DNA of 62,990 bases from Collinsella aerofaciens (lineage in GTDB: Bacteria; Actinomycetota; Coriobacteriia; Coriobacteriales; Coriobacteriaceae). Positions 1-8,957 of the stretch are shown in pieces. The first letter of the stretch is position 1, and each line of letters opens with the position of its first letter. A model generated the notes under the pieces. The model was not told the DNA's origin, made no database searches, and worked only from the letters and a program-made list of their open reading frames with translations. Both the position numbers and the translations under genes were made by a program. The DNA is taken from NCBI RefSeq assembly GCF_901212495.1, contig NZ_CAAKNY010000026.1:27-63016 (forward strand). The letters are read 5' to 3'.

Positions 1-172
1 GCCCGGGCAGGAAATCCGCCCTTGTTCACAGGAAGTAATTCCTTTCGTGTCAAAAAGTGACAGGTAAATTGATTGGCGGGTTTTCATGCTGAATTTGAAA
101 CAATTCATTCGGTCAAAGCGTATCTATGATGAGGGCCTCATCGAGAACCATTACCGTCACCGGGAGGTGATT

Positions 173-691
173 ATGGAAGAACAAGCTTTTAGACAGGCGG
201 TCGAAGATCACCGGGATGTCGTGTTTCGGATCGCATTGACGTATCTGCGCGATCGCGCCGATGCCGACGATGTCGCTCAAGACGTCTTTCTTAAGTTGCT
301 TAAAAGCGATGGACACTTTGAAAGTTGGGAACATCTTCGTCGCTGGCTTATCCGGGTCACGATCAATGAATGCAAATCGCTCTTTCGAAAGCCGTGGAGA
401 CGCGTGGAAGATATTGAGAATCTGACCGATTCACTTTCGACAGCGCAGGATGAGACCAAGGCCGTCCTGTCAGATGTCATGCGGCTTCCGGAGCGATTCC
501 GTGTTCCTATCGTGCTCTATTACTATCTGGGTTTTTCGACCTCAGAGATTGCCGAGTTACTGCATGTGCCAGCCTCGACCGTTCGAACGCGTTTAGCTCG
601 CGGTCGATCGAAGCTCAAGTTCATCCTAGAGGAGGGCGACCGTGAAATCCAACCAAATCAAGCAGGCCTTCGAGTCCGTCCAAGCCGATAG
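173..691 (+). CDS. ECF-type RNA polymerase sigma factor
   Basis: A 172-residue sigma-70 family protein that would recruit RNA polymerase to a small set of promoters. Region 2 is visible at about residues 10-75 (DADDVAQDVFLKLL, then WLIRVTINECKS). Region 4 is at about 105-155, with the helix-turn-helix SEIAELLHVPASTVRTRL. The frame is open upstream to an ATG at 86, but the ATG at 173 is preceded by GGGAGGTGA (162-170) and gives the family's usual N-terminus. The 3' end overlaps the next gene by 50 bases, so the two are probably translationally coupled. The neighbour has a cytoplasmic stub, one membrane span and an exported domain, which suggests a sigma/anti-sigma pair. The regulon cannot be told from the sequence. 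Confidence 0.9.
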   Translation: MEEQAFRQAVEDHRDVVFRIALTYLRDRADADDVAQDVFLKLLKSDGHFESWEHLRRWLIRVTINECKSLFRKPWRRVEDIENLTDSLSTAQDETKAVLSDVMRLPERFRVPIVLYYYLGFSTSEIAELLHVPASTVRTRLARGRSKLKFILEEGDREIQPNQAGLRVRPSR

Positions 692-1718
692 CGATCTTGC
701 CGACCGTGTTATTGATGCCGCTGCTGGTGAGCCGCTTCGCCGAAGGGGTCACGCGAAGCCTCTGTATGTTGCCGTGATCGGATGCCTTGCCGGAGTGCTG
801 GCGACCGGAGGGGTCGCCTACGCCGTCGTCAATTCCAGTTATTTTGCCTCTGCCTGGGGAAACCATGGTAATGGAGAGTCCATTACCTGGACTCAAGGTG
901 GCTCGGCGGGGACTAAATATACCTACACCAGAGAGTTTGGTGACGGTATCGCGCCCCAAAGCTTGGAGGGTTCAGTACAGAAGGTCAATCTGTCCGTCGA
1001 GGGCAACGGCTATACACTCGACATTCATGATATGGCTATCGATAAAAACGGTTGCGGTGCCGTGACGTTTACGTTGTCCAATCCAAATGGTGTTAACTAC
1101 TACAAGCCGGCAGCAGAGACTGGCGAACTTGTTCTCTATGGTGAAGAAGAACAAGGCATCGGCACGCCCAGCATGAACTTCGGCGAGGAATGGGCTGACA
1201 CGCGCTGCACAATCGATAAGGACACATCAAGCGACACGGTCATTAATGGCACGATGTACTTTGCCTCAGGGGATCGCAATCGAGATTTGCAACATGCTGT
1301 CACCTGGAATATCCAGTGGACCGAGGGCGAAGGCGAGGATGCGAAACTGTTCGAGGCGTCGACGCCCGAGTTTAGCGTCGGAGAGCACGTCGAGACTAAG
1401 GAACTTCACTCTGATGACTCGTCTCTCGAGATCAGTCCGTTTTCCATCCAGACGCACATCGATGATCTGGGCTATGAAGCAGTTGATCATAAACTGACCG
1501 TCAGCTACAAGGATGGATCGGAACAGGTTATCAAAGATGACGCCGCAGGGGCGTACAATTTCTATGTTTCGATGGCACGCAATAGCGGAGAGAACATTTG
1601 GGTGCCAACGAAGTTGATTGATGTCGACCAAGTGGTTTCAGTAACGCTCGAAGGCACACGCTGCACTTCAACAGGGGGCGCTGAAACGTCGGAACCCTTT
1701 ACCATCGTCTATTCGTAA
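642..1718 (+). CDS. Membrane-anchored putative anti-sigma factor (DUF4179-like)
   Basis: A 358-residue protein with a short cytoplasmic N-terminus (residues 1-40), one membrane span at about 40-63 (VAVIGCLAGVLATGGVAYAV) and a large exported domain rich in beta-type sequence. The start is GTG at 642, with GGAGGG at 631-636. It overlaps the sigma gene by 50 bases, and that topology and context fit an anti-sigma or sensor partner; proteins annotated DUF4179 typically sit next to such sigma factors. No zinc-binding ZAS motif (HxxxCxxC) is seen in the N-terminus, so the mode of sigma binding is unclear. A terminator follows directly. The role is inferred from context; the membrane topology is read from the sequence. 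Confidence 0.72.
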   Translation: MKSNQIKQAFESVQADSDLADRVIDAAAGEPLRRRGHAKPLYVAVIGCLAGVLATGGVAYAVVNSSYFASAWGNHGNGESITWTQGGSAGTKYTYTREFGDGIAPQSLEGSVQKVNLSVEGNGYTLDIHDMAIDKNGCGAVTFTLSNPNGVNYYKPAAETGELVLYGEEEQGIGTPSMNFGEEWADTRCTIDKDTSSDTVINGTMYFASGDRNRDLQHAVTWNIQWTEGEGEDAKLFEASTPEFSVGEHVETKELHSDDSSLEISPFSIQTHIDDLGYEAVDHKLTVSYKDGSEQVIKDDAAGAYNFYVSMARNSGENIWVPTKLIDVDQVVSVTLEGTRCTSTGGAETSEPFTIVYS

Positions 1719-1724
1719 GATTTG

Positions 1725-1758
1725 GGGCCGTTTCCTACGAGGGGAAGCGGCCCATTTT
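1725..1758 (+). terminator. Rho-independent terminator of sigma/anti-sigma operon
   Basis: Stem GGGCCGTTTCC (1725-1735) pairs with GGAAGCGGCCC (1743-1753), followed by ATTTTGT. It ends the two-gene unit. Confidence 0.8.
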
Positions 1759-1800
1759 GTGTTAAATGGAGGGCTGAATAGGACGCTATTCGTCTGATTA

Positions 1801-1927
1801 TCGGAAGTGCGGTGAAAAACTCAGAACTTGCGACCACACTCATAATCTAACCCCCTACTGAACTGCGGTTTTGTTGTCAATAATGTCGGTCTGCTTAGAG
1901 GTTTACGATTTTTCCCCGCACTTCCGA
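1801..1927. repeat. MITE-like element with 19-bp terminal inverted repeats
   Basis: The left arm TCGGAAGTGCGGTGAAAAA (1801-1819) is the reverse complement of 1909-1927 except for one base. The 89-bp interior is AT-richer and non-coding. Total length is 127 bp. No target duplication is obvious. Confidence 0.55.
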
Positions 1928-1977
1928 ACACGTTGTTGATCCACATGCTGCAAAAGGAAGCAGATCATCGTGAAGGG

Positions 1978-2023
1978 TGACGTTTCCCCAGATAAAACCG
2001 ACCAAAATAAACCTGTCCCTTTT
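1978..2023. repeat. Dispersed repeat, copy 1 (GGGACAGGT family)
   Basis: The core GATAAAACCGACCAAAATAA followed by ACCTGTCCCT recurs with one mismatch at 26728-26757, and similarity extends upstream (TGACGTTT.CC.A). Read on the minus strand it starts AGGGACAGGT. Such motifs resemble REP-type sequences; mobility is inferred. Confidence 0.6.
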
Positions 2024-2156
2024 TAGTAGGTAACGTTGCCCCGACGAGCACGTCGGATTCCCAGACCGGGCCGCCCTCGCGCACAGGAGGGGATTCCTTT
2101 TGTGTAGGCTTTGCGGAAATGTGCCCATTTTGGGATACGCCCGGCGGCGTGGTCTG

Positions 2157-2185
2157 TTGACGGCACAGCTAACGCCACGTATCCT
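2157..2185 (+). promoter_or_regulatory. Probable sigma-70 promoter of the rpsL operon
   Basis: TTGACG (2157-2162), a 17-bp spacer and TATCCT (2180-2185), about 90 bases before rpsL. The upstream GGATACGCCCG-like motif (2133-2150) abuts the -35 box. Confidence 0.65.
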
Positions 2186-2278
2186 ATCGAACTGCGTGTT
2201 TCGTAGGGGGATGCTGACCCCTCGATTCAAGCCGTTGCACTTTACAGAAAGCTGGAATCACTCGAGAAGGAGTACGCT

Positions 2279-2656
2279 TTGCCTACTATTAACCAGCTGG
2301 TTCGCCAGGGCCGTCGTTCCGTGCCCAAGAAGTCCAAGAACGCTGCTCTGCAGCACAACTCCCAGAAGCGCGGCGTGTGCACCCGCGTCTTCACCACGAG
2401 CCCCAAGAAGCCGAACTCGGCTCTTCGTAAGGTTGCCCGTGTTCGCCTCGTCAACGGCATCGAAGTTACTGCTTACATCCCGGGTGAGGGCCACAACCTG
2501 CAGGAGCACTCCATCGTGCTCGTCCGCGGCGGTCGTGTCCGTGACCTCCCTGGTGTCCGTTATCACGTCATCCGTGGCGCCTACGACGCTGCTCCGGTCC
2601 AGAACCGTATGCAGGCCCGTTCCAAGTACGGTGCTAAGCGCCCCAAGGCTAAATAA
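2279..2656 (+). CDS. rpsL: 30S ribosomal protein S12
   Basis: Full-length 125-residue S12, the decoding-centre protein of the small subunit. The conserved stretch [15 protein letters not shown] is present, with the lysine and proline at which streptomycin-resistance changes usually occur. The start is TTG at 2279, set by GAGAAGGAG just upstream, and it gives the canonical [10 protein letters not shown]-terminus. It is the first gene of rpsL-rpsG-fusA-rpsJ. Confidence 0.98.
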   Translation: MPTINQLVRQGRRSVPKKSKNAALQHNSQKRGVCTRVFTTSPKKPNSALRKVARVRLVNGIEVTAYIPGEGHNLQEHSIVLVRGGRVRDLPGVRYHVIRGAYDAAPVQNRMQARSKYGAKRPKAK

Positions 2657-2729
2657 GCCAGATAACGTTTTGATACTTTCGCCGTGTGCCGCCTAAGCGC
2701 CGCACGGTAGACACTTAAGGAGATTTCAC

Positions 2730-3203
2730 ATGCCGCGTCGTGCAGCAGCTAATCGTCGTGAGGTTCAGCCTGACGCCGTTTACAACAACCGCCTGGTGAC
2801 TCAGCTCATCAACAAGGTCCTTCTTGACGGCAAGAAGGCCACCGCTGAGCGCATCGTTTACACCGCTTTCGAGATCGTTGCCGAGAAGTCCGAGGGTGGC
2901 GACGCTCTCGCTACCTTCAAGAAGGCTATGGACAACGTCAAGCCCACGCTCGAGGTTAAGCCCAAGCGTGTCGGTGGCGCTACCTATCAGGTCCCGATGG
3001 AGGTCAACTCCCGTCGTTCCACCGCTCTGGGCATCCGCTGGATCGTCAACTTCTCCCGCGCTCGCAAGGAGAAGACCATGGCCGAGCGTCTCGCCAACGA
3101 GATCCTCGACGCTTCCAACGGCCTGGGCGCTTCCGTCAAGAAGCGTGAGGACGTCTTCAAGATGGCCGAGGCCAACCGCGCGTTCTCTCACTATCGTTGG
3201 TAA
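2730..3203 (+). CDS. rpsG: 30S ribosomal protein S7
   Basis: A 157-residue S7, the primary 16S rRNA binder that nucleates the 30S head. It has the canonical start [15 protein letters not shown] and the conserved segment [19 protein letters not shown]. An AGGAG lies before the ATG at 2730. It sits 73 bases after rpsL and 19 before fusA. In other bacteria S7 represses translation of the str operon; no leader of that type was identified here. Confidence 0.98.
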   Translation: MPRRAAANRREVQPDAVYNNRLVTQLINKVLLDGKKATAERIVYTAFEIVAEKSEGGDALATFKKAMDNVKPTLEVKPKRVGGATYQVPMEVNSRRSTALGIRWIVNFSRARKEKTMAERLANEILDASNGLGASVKKREDVFKMAEANRAFSHYRW

Positions 3204-3222
3204 GTTAAGGTAAGGAACTAAC

Positions 3223-5322
3223 ATGGCTAAGCCTAAGTACAAGCTTTCCGATACCCGTAACATCGGCATCATGGCCCACATCGATGCCGGTAAGACCACC
3301 ACGACCGAGCGTATTCTTTACTACACCGGTAAGACCCACAAGATCGGTGAGGTCCATGAGGGCGCTGCCACCATGGACTGGATGGTTCAGGAGCAGGAGC
3401 GCGGCGTAACCATTACCTCCGCTGCTACCACGTGCTTTTGGAAGAAGGACGGTAAGGACTACCGCATCCAGATCATCGACACCCCGGGCCACGTTGACTT
3501 CACCGCCGAGGTCGAGCGCTGCCTGCGCGTCCTCGATGGTGCTGTCGCCGTCTTCGACGCCGTTGCCGGCGTTCAGCCGCAGTCTGAGACCGTTTGGCGT
3601 CAGGCTTCTACCTTCAACGTTCCCCGCATCGCCTTCATCAACAAGTATGACCGCGTGGGCGCTGACTTCTTCAACGCTATCGAGACCATGAAGGATCGTC
3701 TCGACGCTAACGCCGTGGCCGCTCAGGTCCCGATGGGCGCCGAGGACAACTTCTGGGGCGTCATCGACCTCGTCACCATGACTGCATGGGACTTCAAGGC
3801 CGACGAGAAGGGCATGACCTACCCCGAGCCGATGGACGAGATCCCGGCTGAGTTTGCCGACATCGCTGCCACCAAGCGCGAGGAGCTCCTCGACGCTGCT
3901 GCCAGCTTTGACGACGAGCTCATGGAGAAGATCCTCATGGAGGAGGACTTCACCGTCGAGGAGCTCAAGGCTGCTCTGCGCAAGGGCGTTCTGGCCAACG
4001 AGCTCAACCTCGTCTTCGTGGGCTCCGCCTACAAGAACAAGGGCGTTCAGGAGCTGCTCGACGCTGTCGTCGACTACCTGCCCAGCCCGATTGACGTCGA
4101 GGCCGTCACCGGTACCGATCCGGACACCGGCGAGGAGATCGAGCGTCATCCTTCCTTCGACGAGCCCTTCTCCGGCCTGGTCTTCAAGATCATGACCGAC
4201 CCGTTCGTCGGTAAGCTCACCTACGTCCGCGTTTACTCCGGCCGTGCCGAGTCCGGCTCCTACGTGATCAACGCTTCCAACGGTCAGCGCGAGCGCCTCG
4301 GCCGCATCCTCGAGATGAACGCAGCCGAGCGTATCGACCGTGACGACGCTGCCGCCGGCGACATCGTCGCTTGCGTCGGTTTCAAGAACTCCACCACCGG
4401 TGACACCCTGTGCACCGAGGGCAAGGAGATCGTCCTCGAGAAGATCGAGTTCGCTAAGCCCGTTATCGACGTTGCCATCGAGCCCAAGACCAAGGCCGAG
4501 CAGGACAAGATGTCCCTGGCTCTGACCAAGCTCGCCGAGGAGGACCCGACCTTCACGGTGTCCACCAACCACGAGACTGGCCAGACCATCATCGCCGGCA
4601 TGGGCGAGCTGCACCTCGAGATTATCGTCGACCGTCTGCTCCGCGAGTTCAAGGTTGACGCTAACGTTGGTAAGCCCCAGGTTGCCTACCGCGAGACCGC
4701 TGGTCACGACGTCGAGAAGGCTGAGGGCAAGTTCGTCCGTCAGTCCGGCGGTCGCGGTCAGTACGGCCACGCCGTCATTAAGCTCGAGAAGATGGAGGAG
4801 GGCTTCGGCTACGAGTTCGTCAACGCTATCGTCGGCGGCGTCGTGCCCAAGGAGTACATCCCGTCCATCGACAAGGGCATCCAGGAGGCCCTGAACACCG
4901 GTGTTATCGCCGGCTTCCCGGTCCTCGACGTTAAGGTCACCCTGTTCGACGGTTCTTACCACGAGGTCGACTCCTCCGAGGCCGCCTTTAAGATCGCCGG
5001 TTCCATGGCTATCAAGGACGCCCTCAAGAAGTCCGATCCGCAGCTGCTCGAGCCGATCATGGCTGTCGAGGTCGAGACCCCCGAGCAGTACATGGGCGAC
5101 GTTATGGGCAACCTCTCCGGTCGCCGCGGCAAGATCGAGGGCATGGAGGATCGCAAGAACAGCAAGCTCATCCGTGCCAAGGTGCCGCTGGGCGAGATGT
5201 TCGGTTACGCTACCGACCTTCGCTCCCAGACCCAGGGCCGTGCATCCTACACGATGCAGTTCGACTCTTATGAGCCCGCGCCCAAGTCCATCGTGGACGA
5301 GGTCATGAGCAAGAACGCCTAA
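3223..5322 (+). CDS. fusA: Elongation factor G
   Basis: A 699-residue translational GTPase that drives ribosomal translocation. The G1 loop [12 protein letters not shown] lies near residue 18, the G3 motif DTPGHVDF near 87 and the G4 motif NKYD near 141. Domains II to V follow, ending in the usual C-terminus. Note NKYD where NKMD is usual. Start ATG with AAGGA at 3209-3213. Normally tuf follows fusA, but here the next gene is rpsJ and no tuf lies in the window. Confidence 0.98.
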   Translation: MAKPKYKLSDTRNIGIMAHIDAGKTTTTERILYYTGKTHKIGEVHEGAATMDWMVQEQERGVTITSAATTCFWKKDGKDYRIQIIDTPGHVDFTAEVERCLRVLDGAVAVFDAVAGVQPQSETVWRQASTFNVPRIAFINKYDRVGADFFNAIETMKDRLDANAVAAQVPMGAEDNFWGVIDLVTMTAWDFKADEKGMTYPEPMDEIPAEFADIAATKREELLDAAASFDDELMEKILMEEDFTVEELKAALRKGVLANELNLVFVGSAYKNKGVQELLDAVVDYLPSPIDVEAVTGTDPDTGEEIERHPSFDEPFSGLVFKIMTDPFVGKLTYVRVYSGRAESGSYVINASNGQRERLGRILEMNAAERIDRDDAAAGDIVACVGFKNSTTGDTLCTEGKEIVLEKIEFAKPVIDVAIEPKTKAEQDKMSLALTKLAEEDPTFTVSTNHETGQTIIAGMGELHLEIIVDRLLREFKVDANVGKPQVAYRETAGHDVEKAEGKFVRQSGGRGQYGHAVIKLEKMEEGFGYEFVNAIVGGVVPKEYIPSIDKGIQEALNTGVIAGFPVLDVKVTLFDGSYHEVDSSEAAFKIAGSMAIKDALKKSDPQLLEPIMAVEVETPEQYMGDVMGNLSGRRGKIEGMEDRKNSKLIRAKVPLGEMFGYATDLRSQTQGRASYTMQFDSYEPAPKSIVDEVMSKNA

Positions 5323-5383
5323 GTTCGAGCTCCCTGTTACGTAATCCTGCGAGAACATCTCTCGCACTCTTTGGAGGTTTAAG

Positions 5384-5692
5384 TTGGCTACCCAGAAGAT
5401 CCGCATTCGCCTCAAGGGCTATGATCACGAGGTCGTCGATCAGTCCGCGAAGCTCATCGTCGAGACCGCTCAGAAGACCGGTGCTCGCGTTTCCGGCCCT
5501 GTCCCCCTGCCCACCGAGCGCAACCTGTACACGGTTATCCGCTCGCCGCACGTGAACAAGGACTCCCGTGAGCAGTTCGAGATGCGCACCCACAAGCGCC
5601 TCATCGACATTCTCGACCCCACCTCGGGCACCGTTGATTCGCTCATGCGTCTCGACCTCCCCGCTGGCGTCGACATCGACATCAAGCTCTAA
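5384..5692 (+). CDS. rpsJ: 30S ribosomal protein S10
   Basis: Complete 102-residue S10, a 30S head protein and transcription-antitermination factor (NusE). The start is TTG at 5384, preceded by GGAGGT, giving [16 protein letters not shown]. The conserved loop ([20 protein letters not shown]) is intact. It normally opens the S10 operon and is followed by rplC; here a terminator follows at once and rplC lies about 12.6 kb away, so rpsJ is co-transcribed with the str genes instead. Confidence 0.98.
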   Translation: MATQKIRIRLKGYDHEVVDQSAKLIVETAQKTGARVSGPVPLPTERNLYTVIRSPHVNKDSREQFEMRTHKRLIDILDPTSGTVDSLMRLDLPAGVDIDIKL

Positions 5693-5713
5693 GCGATACC
5701 GCTCATAGCTTAC

Positions 5714-5753
5714 AGAGCCCCGCTGCCATTACGGTAGCGGGGCTCTTTTGTTT
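5714..5753 (+). terminator. Strong terminator after rpsJ
   Basis: AGAGCCCCGCT (5714-5724) pairs perfectly with AGCGGGGCTCT (5736-5746), followed by TTTTGTTTT. It closes the rpsL-rpsJ transcript. Confidence 0.92.
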
Positions 5754-5808
5754 TGCATGATGGCCTTGGAGGACCGGCTAATACTGTCGAGCGGGTGGCT
5801 GTGGCGCC

Positions 5809-6585
5809 TTATGTGCCCAAGGGGCGCAGGGATGCCTCCTCAAAATGGAAGGATCGCAAGCCGTCTTCCGTCTCGATGCACGCGCGACCACAGTCATCGA
5901 CGGTTTGAAAGATGCCTCGCGCCAGTTCGTCTCCAGCGGGGGAGCGGGCGATAACGTGCTCCCCAATCCAATTGAGGTGAGCGACATATTCGCCGTGGGC
6001 GGGCGCGAGCGCCCCGGCATTTTCTTCCATGGCGTTGAGGCGTTCTGCCCAGGCATCTACAGCGCCTATAACGGCGTGATAGACCTCCTTGAGCAGCACA
6101 TCGACGGCGGGAACATTCTCGTTGAGGTCTGAGAGGCCAATTGCCGCCAAGCCGCCATCGGGCACCTCTTGGGGCGTGTAGTTTACATTGACGCCAATGC
6201 CGCAGACGGCGAAGGGCTCGCCCTCGTTGTCGCGCGCCGCTTCGACCAGAATGCCGCCGAGCTTATGTCCCCGCGCGACGAGGTCGTTGGGCCATTTGAG
6301 GCCGATCTCGTTCGCAAGACCTTGCGCCCCGAGCGCCTCGAGCACCGCTAGGCCGCTGACGGCGGCAAGACCAGAGTACTTGGCGGGATCAACACGTGGA
6401 CGTAGGACAATCGAGAGCAACAGGTTGCCGGCGGTTGAGTCCCACTTGTGGCCGCGTCGGCCGCGTCCTGCCGTTTGGGCTCGAGCGGCAAGTCCTGTGC
6501 CGTGCGGCGCACCCTGTTTTCCTGCTTCGAGCAGGTCATCATTGGTCGATCCGGTTACGTCGACTATCGTTAATTGGGCATCCAT
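5809..6585 (-). CDS. birA: Biotin-[acetyl-CoA carboxylase] ligase
   Basis: Joins biotin to the carrier lysine of AccB, encoded in the divergent operon. The 258-residue protein begins directly with the catalytic domain: the substrate loop TAGRGRRGHKWDS at about residues 43-55, then KWPNDLV and GGILVEA. The N-terminal DNA-binding helix-turn-helix of repressor-type BirA is absent, so this is a group I enzyme that should not repress by itself. The ATG at 6585 has AAGGAGGT upstream; an ATG at 6666 is possible but less likely. The divergent arrangement with fabH-accDA couples biotinylation to fatty-acid synthesis. Confidence 0.92.
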   Translation of the reverse strand: MDAQLTIVDVTGSTNDDLLEAGKQGAPHGTGLAARAQTAGRGRRGHKWDSTAGNLLLSIVLRPRVDPAKYSGLAAVSGLAVLEALGAQGLANEIGLKWPNDLVARGHKLGGILVEAARDNEGEPFAVCGIGVNVNYTPQEVPDGGLAAIGLSDLNENVPAVDVLLKEVYHAVIGAVDAWAERLNAMEENAGALAPAHGEYVAHLNWIGEHVIARSPAGDELARGIFQTVDDCGRACIETEDGLRSFHFEEASLRPLGT

Positions 6586-6680
6586 AGCGGCTGCTACCTC
6601 CTTAATGAATAAGTGAATGACGCAATGGTGTCGAGAGATAGACACAATGTGAAGCCTTTGTCGCATTTAGACAATTTAAT

Positions 6681-6742
6681 GTTAACACGTCAACAAAGCG
6701 CAGAATGCGCTATCCTCTCTTGGTCGATGTAAACACATCAAC
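6681..6742. promoter_or_regulatory. Two 14-bp candidate operators between birA and fabH
   Basis: GTTAACACGTCAAC (6681-6694) and GTAAACACATCAAC (6729-6742) match at 11 of 14 positions. The first also fits an imperfect palindrome GTTnACnnGTnAAC. They are 48 bp apart centre to centre, between the divergent birA and fab genes. On the minus strand the first contains TTGACG, a possible birA -35 box. The binding protein is unknown; no fabT-like gene lies beside it. Confidence 0.5.
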
Positions 6743-6761
6743 AACTCAAAGGAGGCTAGTG

Positions 6762-7721
6762 ATGGGTTTCACGATACTGGGAACGGGCTCGGCACTTCCT
6801 GAGCGCAGCGTTTCCAACGACGAGCTGTCCGAGTTCCTGGACACCTCGGATGAGTGGATTTTTACCCGCACGGGGATCAAGAGCCGCCATGTGTGCACCA
6901 CCGAGTCGCTCGACGACCTTGCCGTGGCAGCGAGCGAGCAAGCGCTCCAGACGTCTGGAATCCATGCGAGCCAGCTGGATCTTATCGTCTGTTCGACGAC
7001 GACGGGCGATCATCTCGTCCCCGCCGAAGCGTGCGCCGTTGCTGAGCGTCTGGGCGCCATATGTCCTGCCTTCGACGTTTCGGCGGCTTGTGCCGGTTTC
7101 GTATTTGCACTCGATGTCGCCGAGGGCTATATCGCCCGCGGTCGCGCCAAGCACGTGCTGGTCGTTGCCGCCGAGCAGATGACGCGGGCGCTCGATTGGA
7201 CCGACCGTGCCACGTGCGTGCTCTTTGGCGATGGCGCGGGTGCTGCGGTCATAGAGGCTGGGGGAGAGAATCCCCTTGCTGTTGAGCTTTCGACGTCGCC
7301 TGACGTCGAAACACTGCGCGTCCCCGGAGTGGCAGGCTCCTCGCCGTATAAGACGGCGCAGGACCGCGAAAGCGTGCTTTCTATGAACGGCCGTCGCGTC
7401 TTCAAGTTTGGCGTCAATGCCATCTGCGACACGGTCAACAAGCTCGTCTGCGACGCGAGCATCGCGGTCGAGGACATCGACCACTTTGTATTCCATCAGG
7501 CTAACGAACGAATCTTGAGCCAGGCGGTCAAGCGCTTAGGTGTGCCGGACGACCGTGTGGTCCGAACGTTGCGTGAAACCGGCAACATCTCGAGCGCCTG
7601 CATTCCGCTTGCTCTCGATCGACTGGCAAATACCGGCGCGCTGCACGCGGGCGACACCATCGCCCTGGTCGGATTCGGCGCCGGCTTGGATGTAGGTGGC
7701 TATCTACTTCGCTGGAAGTAG
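6762..7721 (+). CDS. fabH: Beta-ketoacyl-ACP synthase III
   Basis: Starts fatty-acid synthesis by condensing acetyl-CoA with malonyl-ACP. The 319-residue thiolase-fold protein carries the catalytic cysteine at position 110 (VSAACAGFVFAL), the histidine in FVFHQAN near 246 and the asparagine in TGNISSACIPLAL near 276. ATG 6762 is chosen because AAAGGAGG precedes it. First gene of a ten-gene co-directional unit ending with accDA. Confidence 0.96.
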   Translation: MGFTILGTGSALPERSVSNDELSEFLDTSDEWIFTRTGIKSRHVCTTESLDDLAVAASEQALQTSGIHASQLDLIVCSTTTGDHLVPAEACAVAERLGAICPAFDVSAACAGFVFALDVAEGYIARGRAKHVLVVAAEQMTRALDWTDRATCVLFGDGAGAAVIEAGGENPLAVELSTSPDVETLRVPGVAGSSPYKTAQDRESVLSMNGRRVFKFGVNAICDTVNKLVCDASIAVEDIDHFVFHQANERILSQAVKRLGVPDDRVVRTLRETGNISSACIPLALDRLANTGALHAGDTIALVGFGAGLDVGGYLLRWK

Positions 7722-7773
7722 TTGCACATAGGAAATGAAAACGCCCCCGGGGCACTAACAAAGGAGAACAACC

Positions 7774-8010
7774 ATGGCAGATCAGAAGACCTTCGAGCGC
7801 GTTTGCGACGTTATCCGCGAAACCGCCGGCCTTGACGATGTCGAGATGAAGCCCGAGTCCACGCTCGAGGAGATTGGCCTCGACAGCCTGGGTACCGTCG
7901 AGATCCTCGTTGCCGTCGAGGACGAGTTTGGCATTGAGCTCGATACCGAGGAGAACCCCAAGACGGTCGGCGAGTTCGTCGATACGGTCGAGGCGGCATT
8001 GGAGAAGTAG
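7774..8010 (+). CDS. acpP: Acyl carrier protein
   Basis: A 78-residue acidic carrier. The phosphopantetheine serine is Ser38 in IGLDSLGTVEI; Leu rather than the usual Met sits two residues from the Asp. AAAGGAG lies before the ATG. It sits between fabH and fabK, whose products act on its acyl thioesters. Confidence 0.96.
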   Translation: MADQKTFERVCDVIRETAGLDDVEMKPESTLEEIGLDSLGTVEILVAVEDEFGIELDTEENPKTVGEFVDTVEAALEK

Positions 8011-8012
8011 TG

Positions 8013-8957
8013 ATGCTCAAGTCTCCTCTCTGCGATCTGCTCGGTATCGAAAAGCCCGTGTTCCAGGGTGGCATGGCCTGGATTGCCGACGCCTCGCTGG
8101 CATCGGCCGTGTCCGAGGCAGGCGGCTTAGGCATTATCGCGGCCATGAATGCCGATGCCAACTGGCTGCGCGATCAGATTCACGAGCTGCGCGCCAAGAC
8201 GGATAGGCCCTTTGGCGTCAACGTTATGCTCATGAGCCCGTTTGTCGACGAGGTCGCACAAGTGGTGATTGATGAGCGGGTGCCCGTTGTGGTGACCGGC
8301 GCCGGCAATCCCACCAAGTACATGAAGGCGTGGAACGAGGCGGGTATCAAGGTCATCCCGGTCGTTGCCTCGGTGGCGCTGGCGCGTCTCGTGGCGCGTC
8401 GCGGAGCCACTGCCGTGGTTGCCGAGGGCACCGAATCAGGCGGCCATATTGGCGAGACCTCGACGATGGCGCTGGTCCCGCAGGTTGTCGATGCGGTCGA
8501 TATCCCCGTGGTGGCGGCCGGCGGCATCGCCGATGGTCGCGGCGTGGCGGCGGCCTTTATGCTCGGTGCCGCCGGCGTCCAGGTGGGTACACGCTTCCTC
8601 GTTGCAAACGAATGCACCGTTTCCGAGCAGTACAAGGAGCTGGTGCTCAAGGCAGGCGACACGTCGACGCGCGCGACTGGCCGTTCGACGGGACATCCGG
8701 TTCGCGCCCTCAAGAGCCCCTTCACTAACGCGTATGCCAAGAATGAGGCGGCGGGCGCAAGCCCCGAGGAGCTCGGGGCCATGGGCACGGGCGCACTTCG
8801 CAAGGCCGCAAAAGACGGTAATTACGAAGAGGGTTCGTATTTGTGCGGACAGATTGCCGGCATGGTCAACGAACGCCAGAGCGCACGCGAAATCGTCGAC
8901 GATCTGGTCGATGGCGCCGAGCATATCCTGAAGGGTGCGTCCGCATGGGTAGCGTAG
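8013..8957 (+). CDS. fabK: Enoyl-ACP reductase II (FMN-dependent)
   Basis: Reduces trans-2-enoyl-ACP in the last elongation step. The 314-residue TIM-barrel flavoprotein of the nitronate monooxygenase/FabK family shows PVFQGGMAWIADA at the N-terminus, the ESGGHIGE loop and phosphate-binding PVVAAGGIADGRG. No fabI-type reductase lies in the operon, so this is probably the operon's enoyl reductase; FabK enzymes are intrinsically triclosan-insensitive. ATG 8013 is 8 bases after GGAG; a GTG at 8010 overlapping the acpP stop is possible. Its 3' end overlaps fabD. Confidence 0.93.
   Translation: MLKSPLCDLLGIEKPVFQGGMAWIADASLASAVSEAGGLGIIAAMNADANWLRDQIHELRAKTDRPFGVNVMLMSPFVDEVAQVVIDERVPVVVTGAGNPTKYMKAWNEAGIKVIPVVASVALARLVARRGATAVVAEGTESGGHIGETSTMALVPQVVDAVDIPVVAAGGIADGRGVAAAFMLGAAGVQVGTRFLVANECTVSEQYKELVLKAGDTSTRATGRSTGHPVRALKSPFTNAYAKNEAAGASPEELGAMGTGALRKAAKDGNYEEGSYLCGQIAGMVNERQSAREIVDDLVDGAEHILKGASAWVA

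Larger units (their letters stand above)
1719..2278. other. Gene-free 560-bp interval before rpsL
   Basis: Contains, in order, the terminator, a 127-bp inverted-repeat element (1801-1927), a dispersed repeat (1978-2023) also found near 26.7 kb, a GGGATACGCCCG motif at about 2131-2150, and the rpsL promoter (2157-2185). No coding potential is recognised. Confidence 0.7.

Noticed and set aside
3205..5415. A 736-codon open frame on the minus strand opposite fusA
   Set aside because: It mirrors the codon bias of fusA (C/G third positions leave the opposite frame open), has low-complexity composition and no ribosome site.
5303..5593. Minus-strand gene opposite rpsJ
   Set aside because: Shadow of rpsJ; no start context and no family features.
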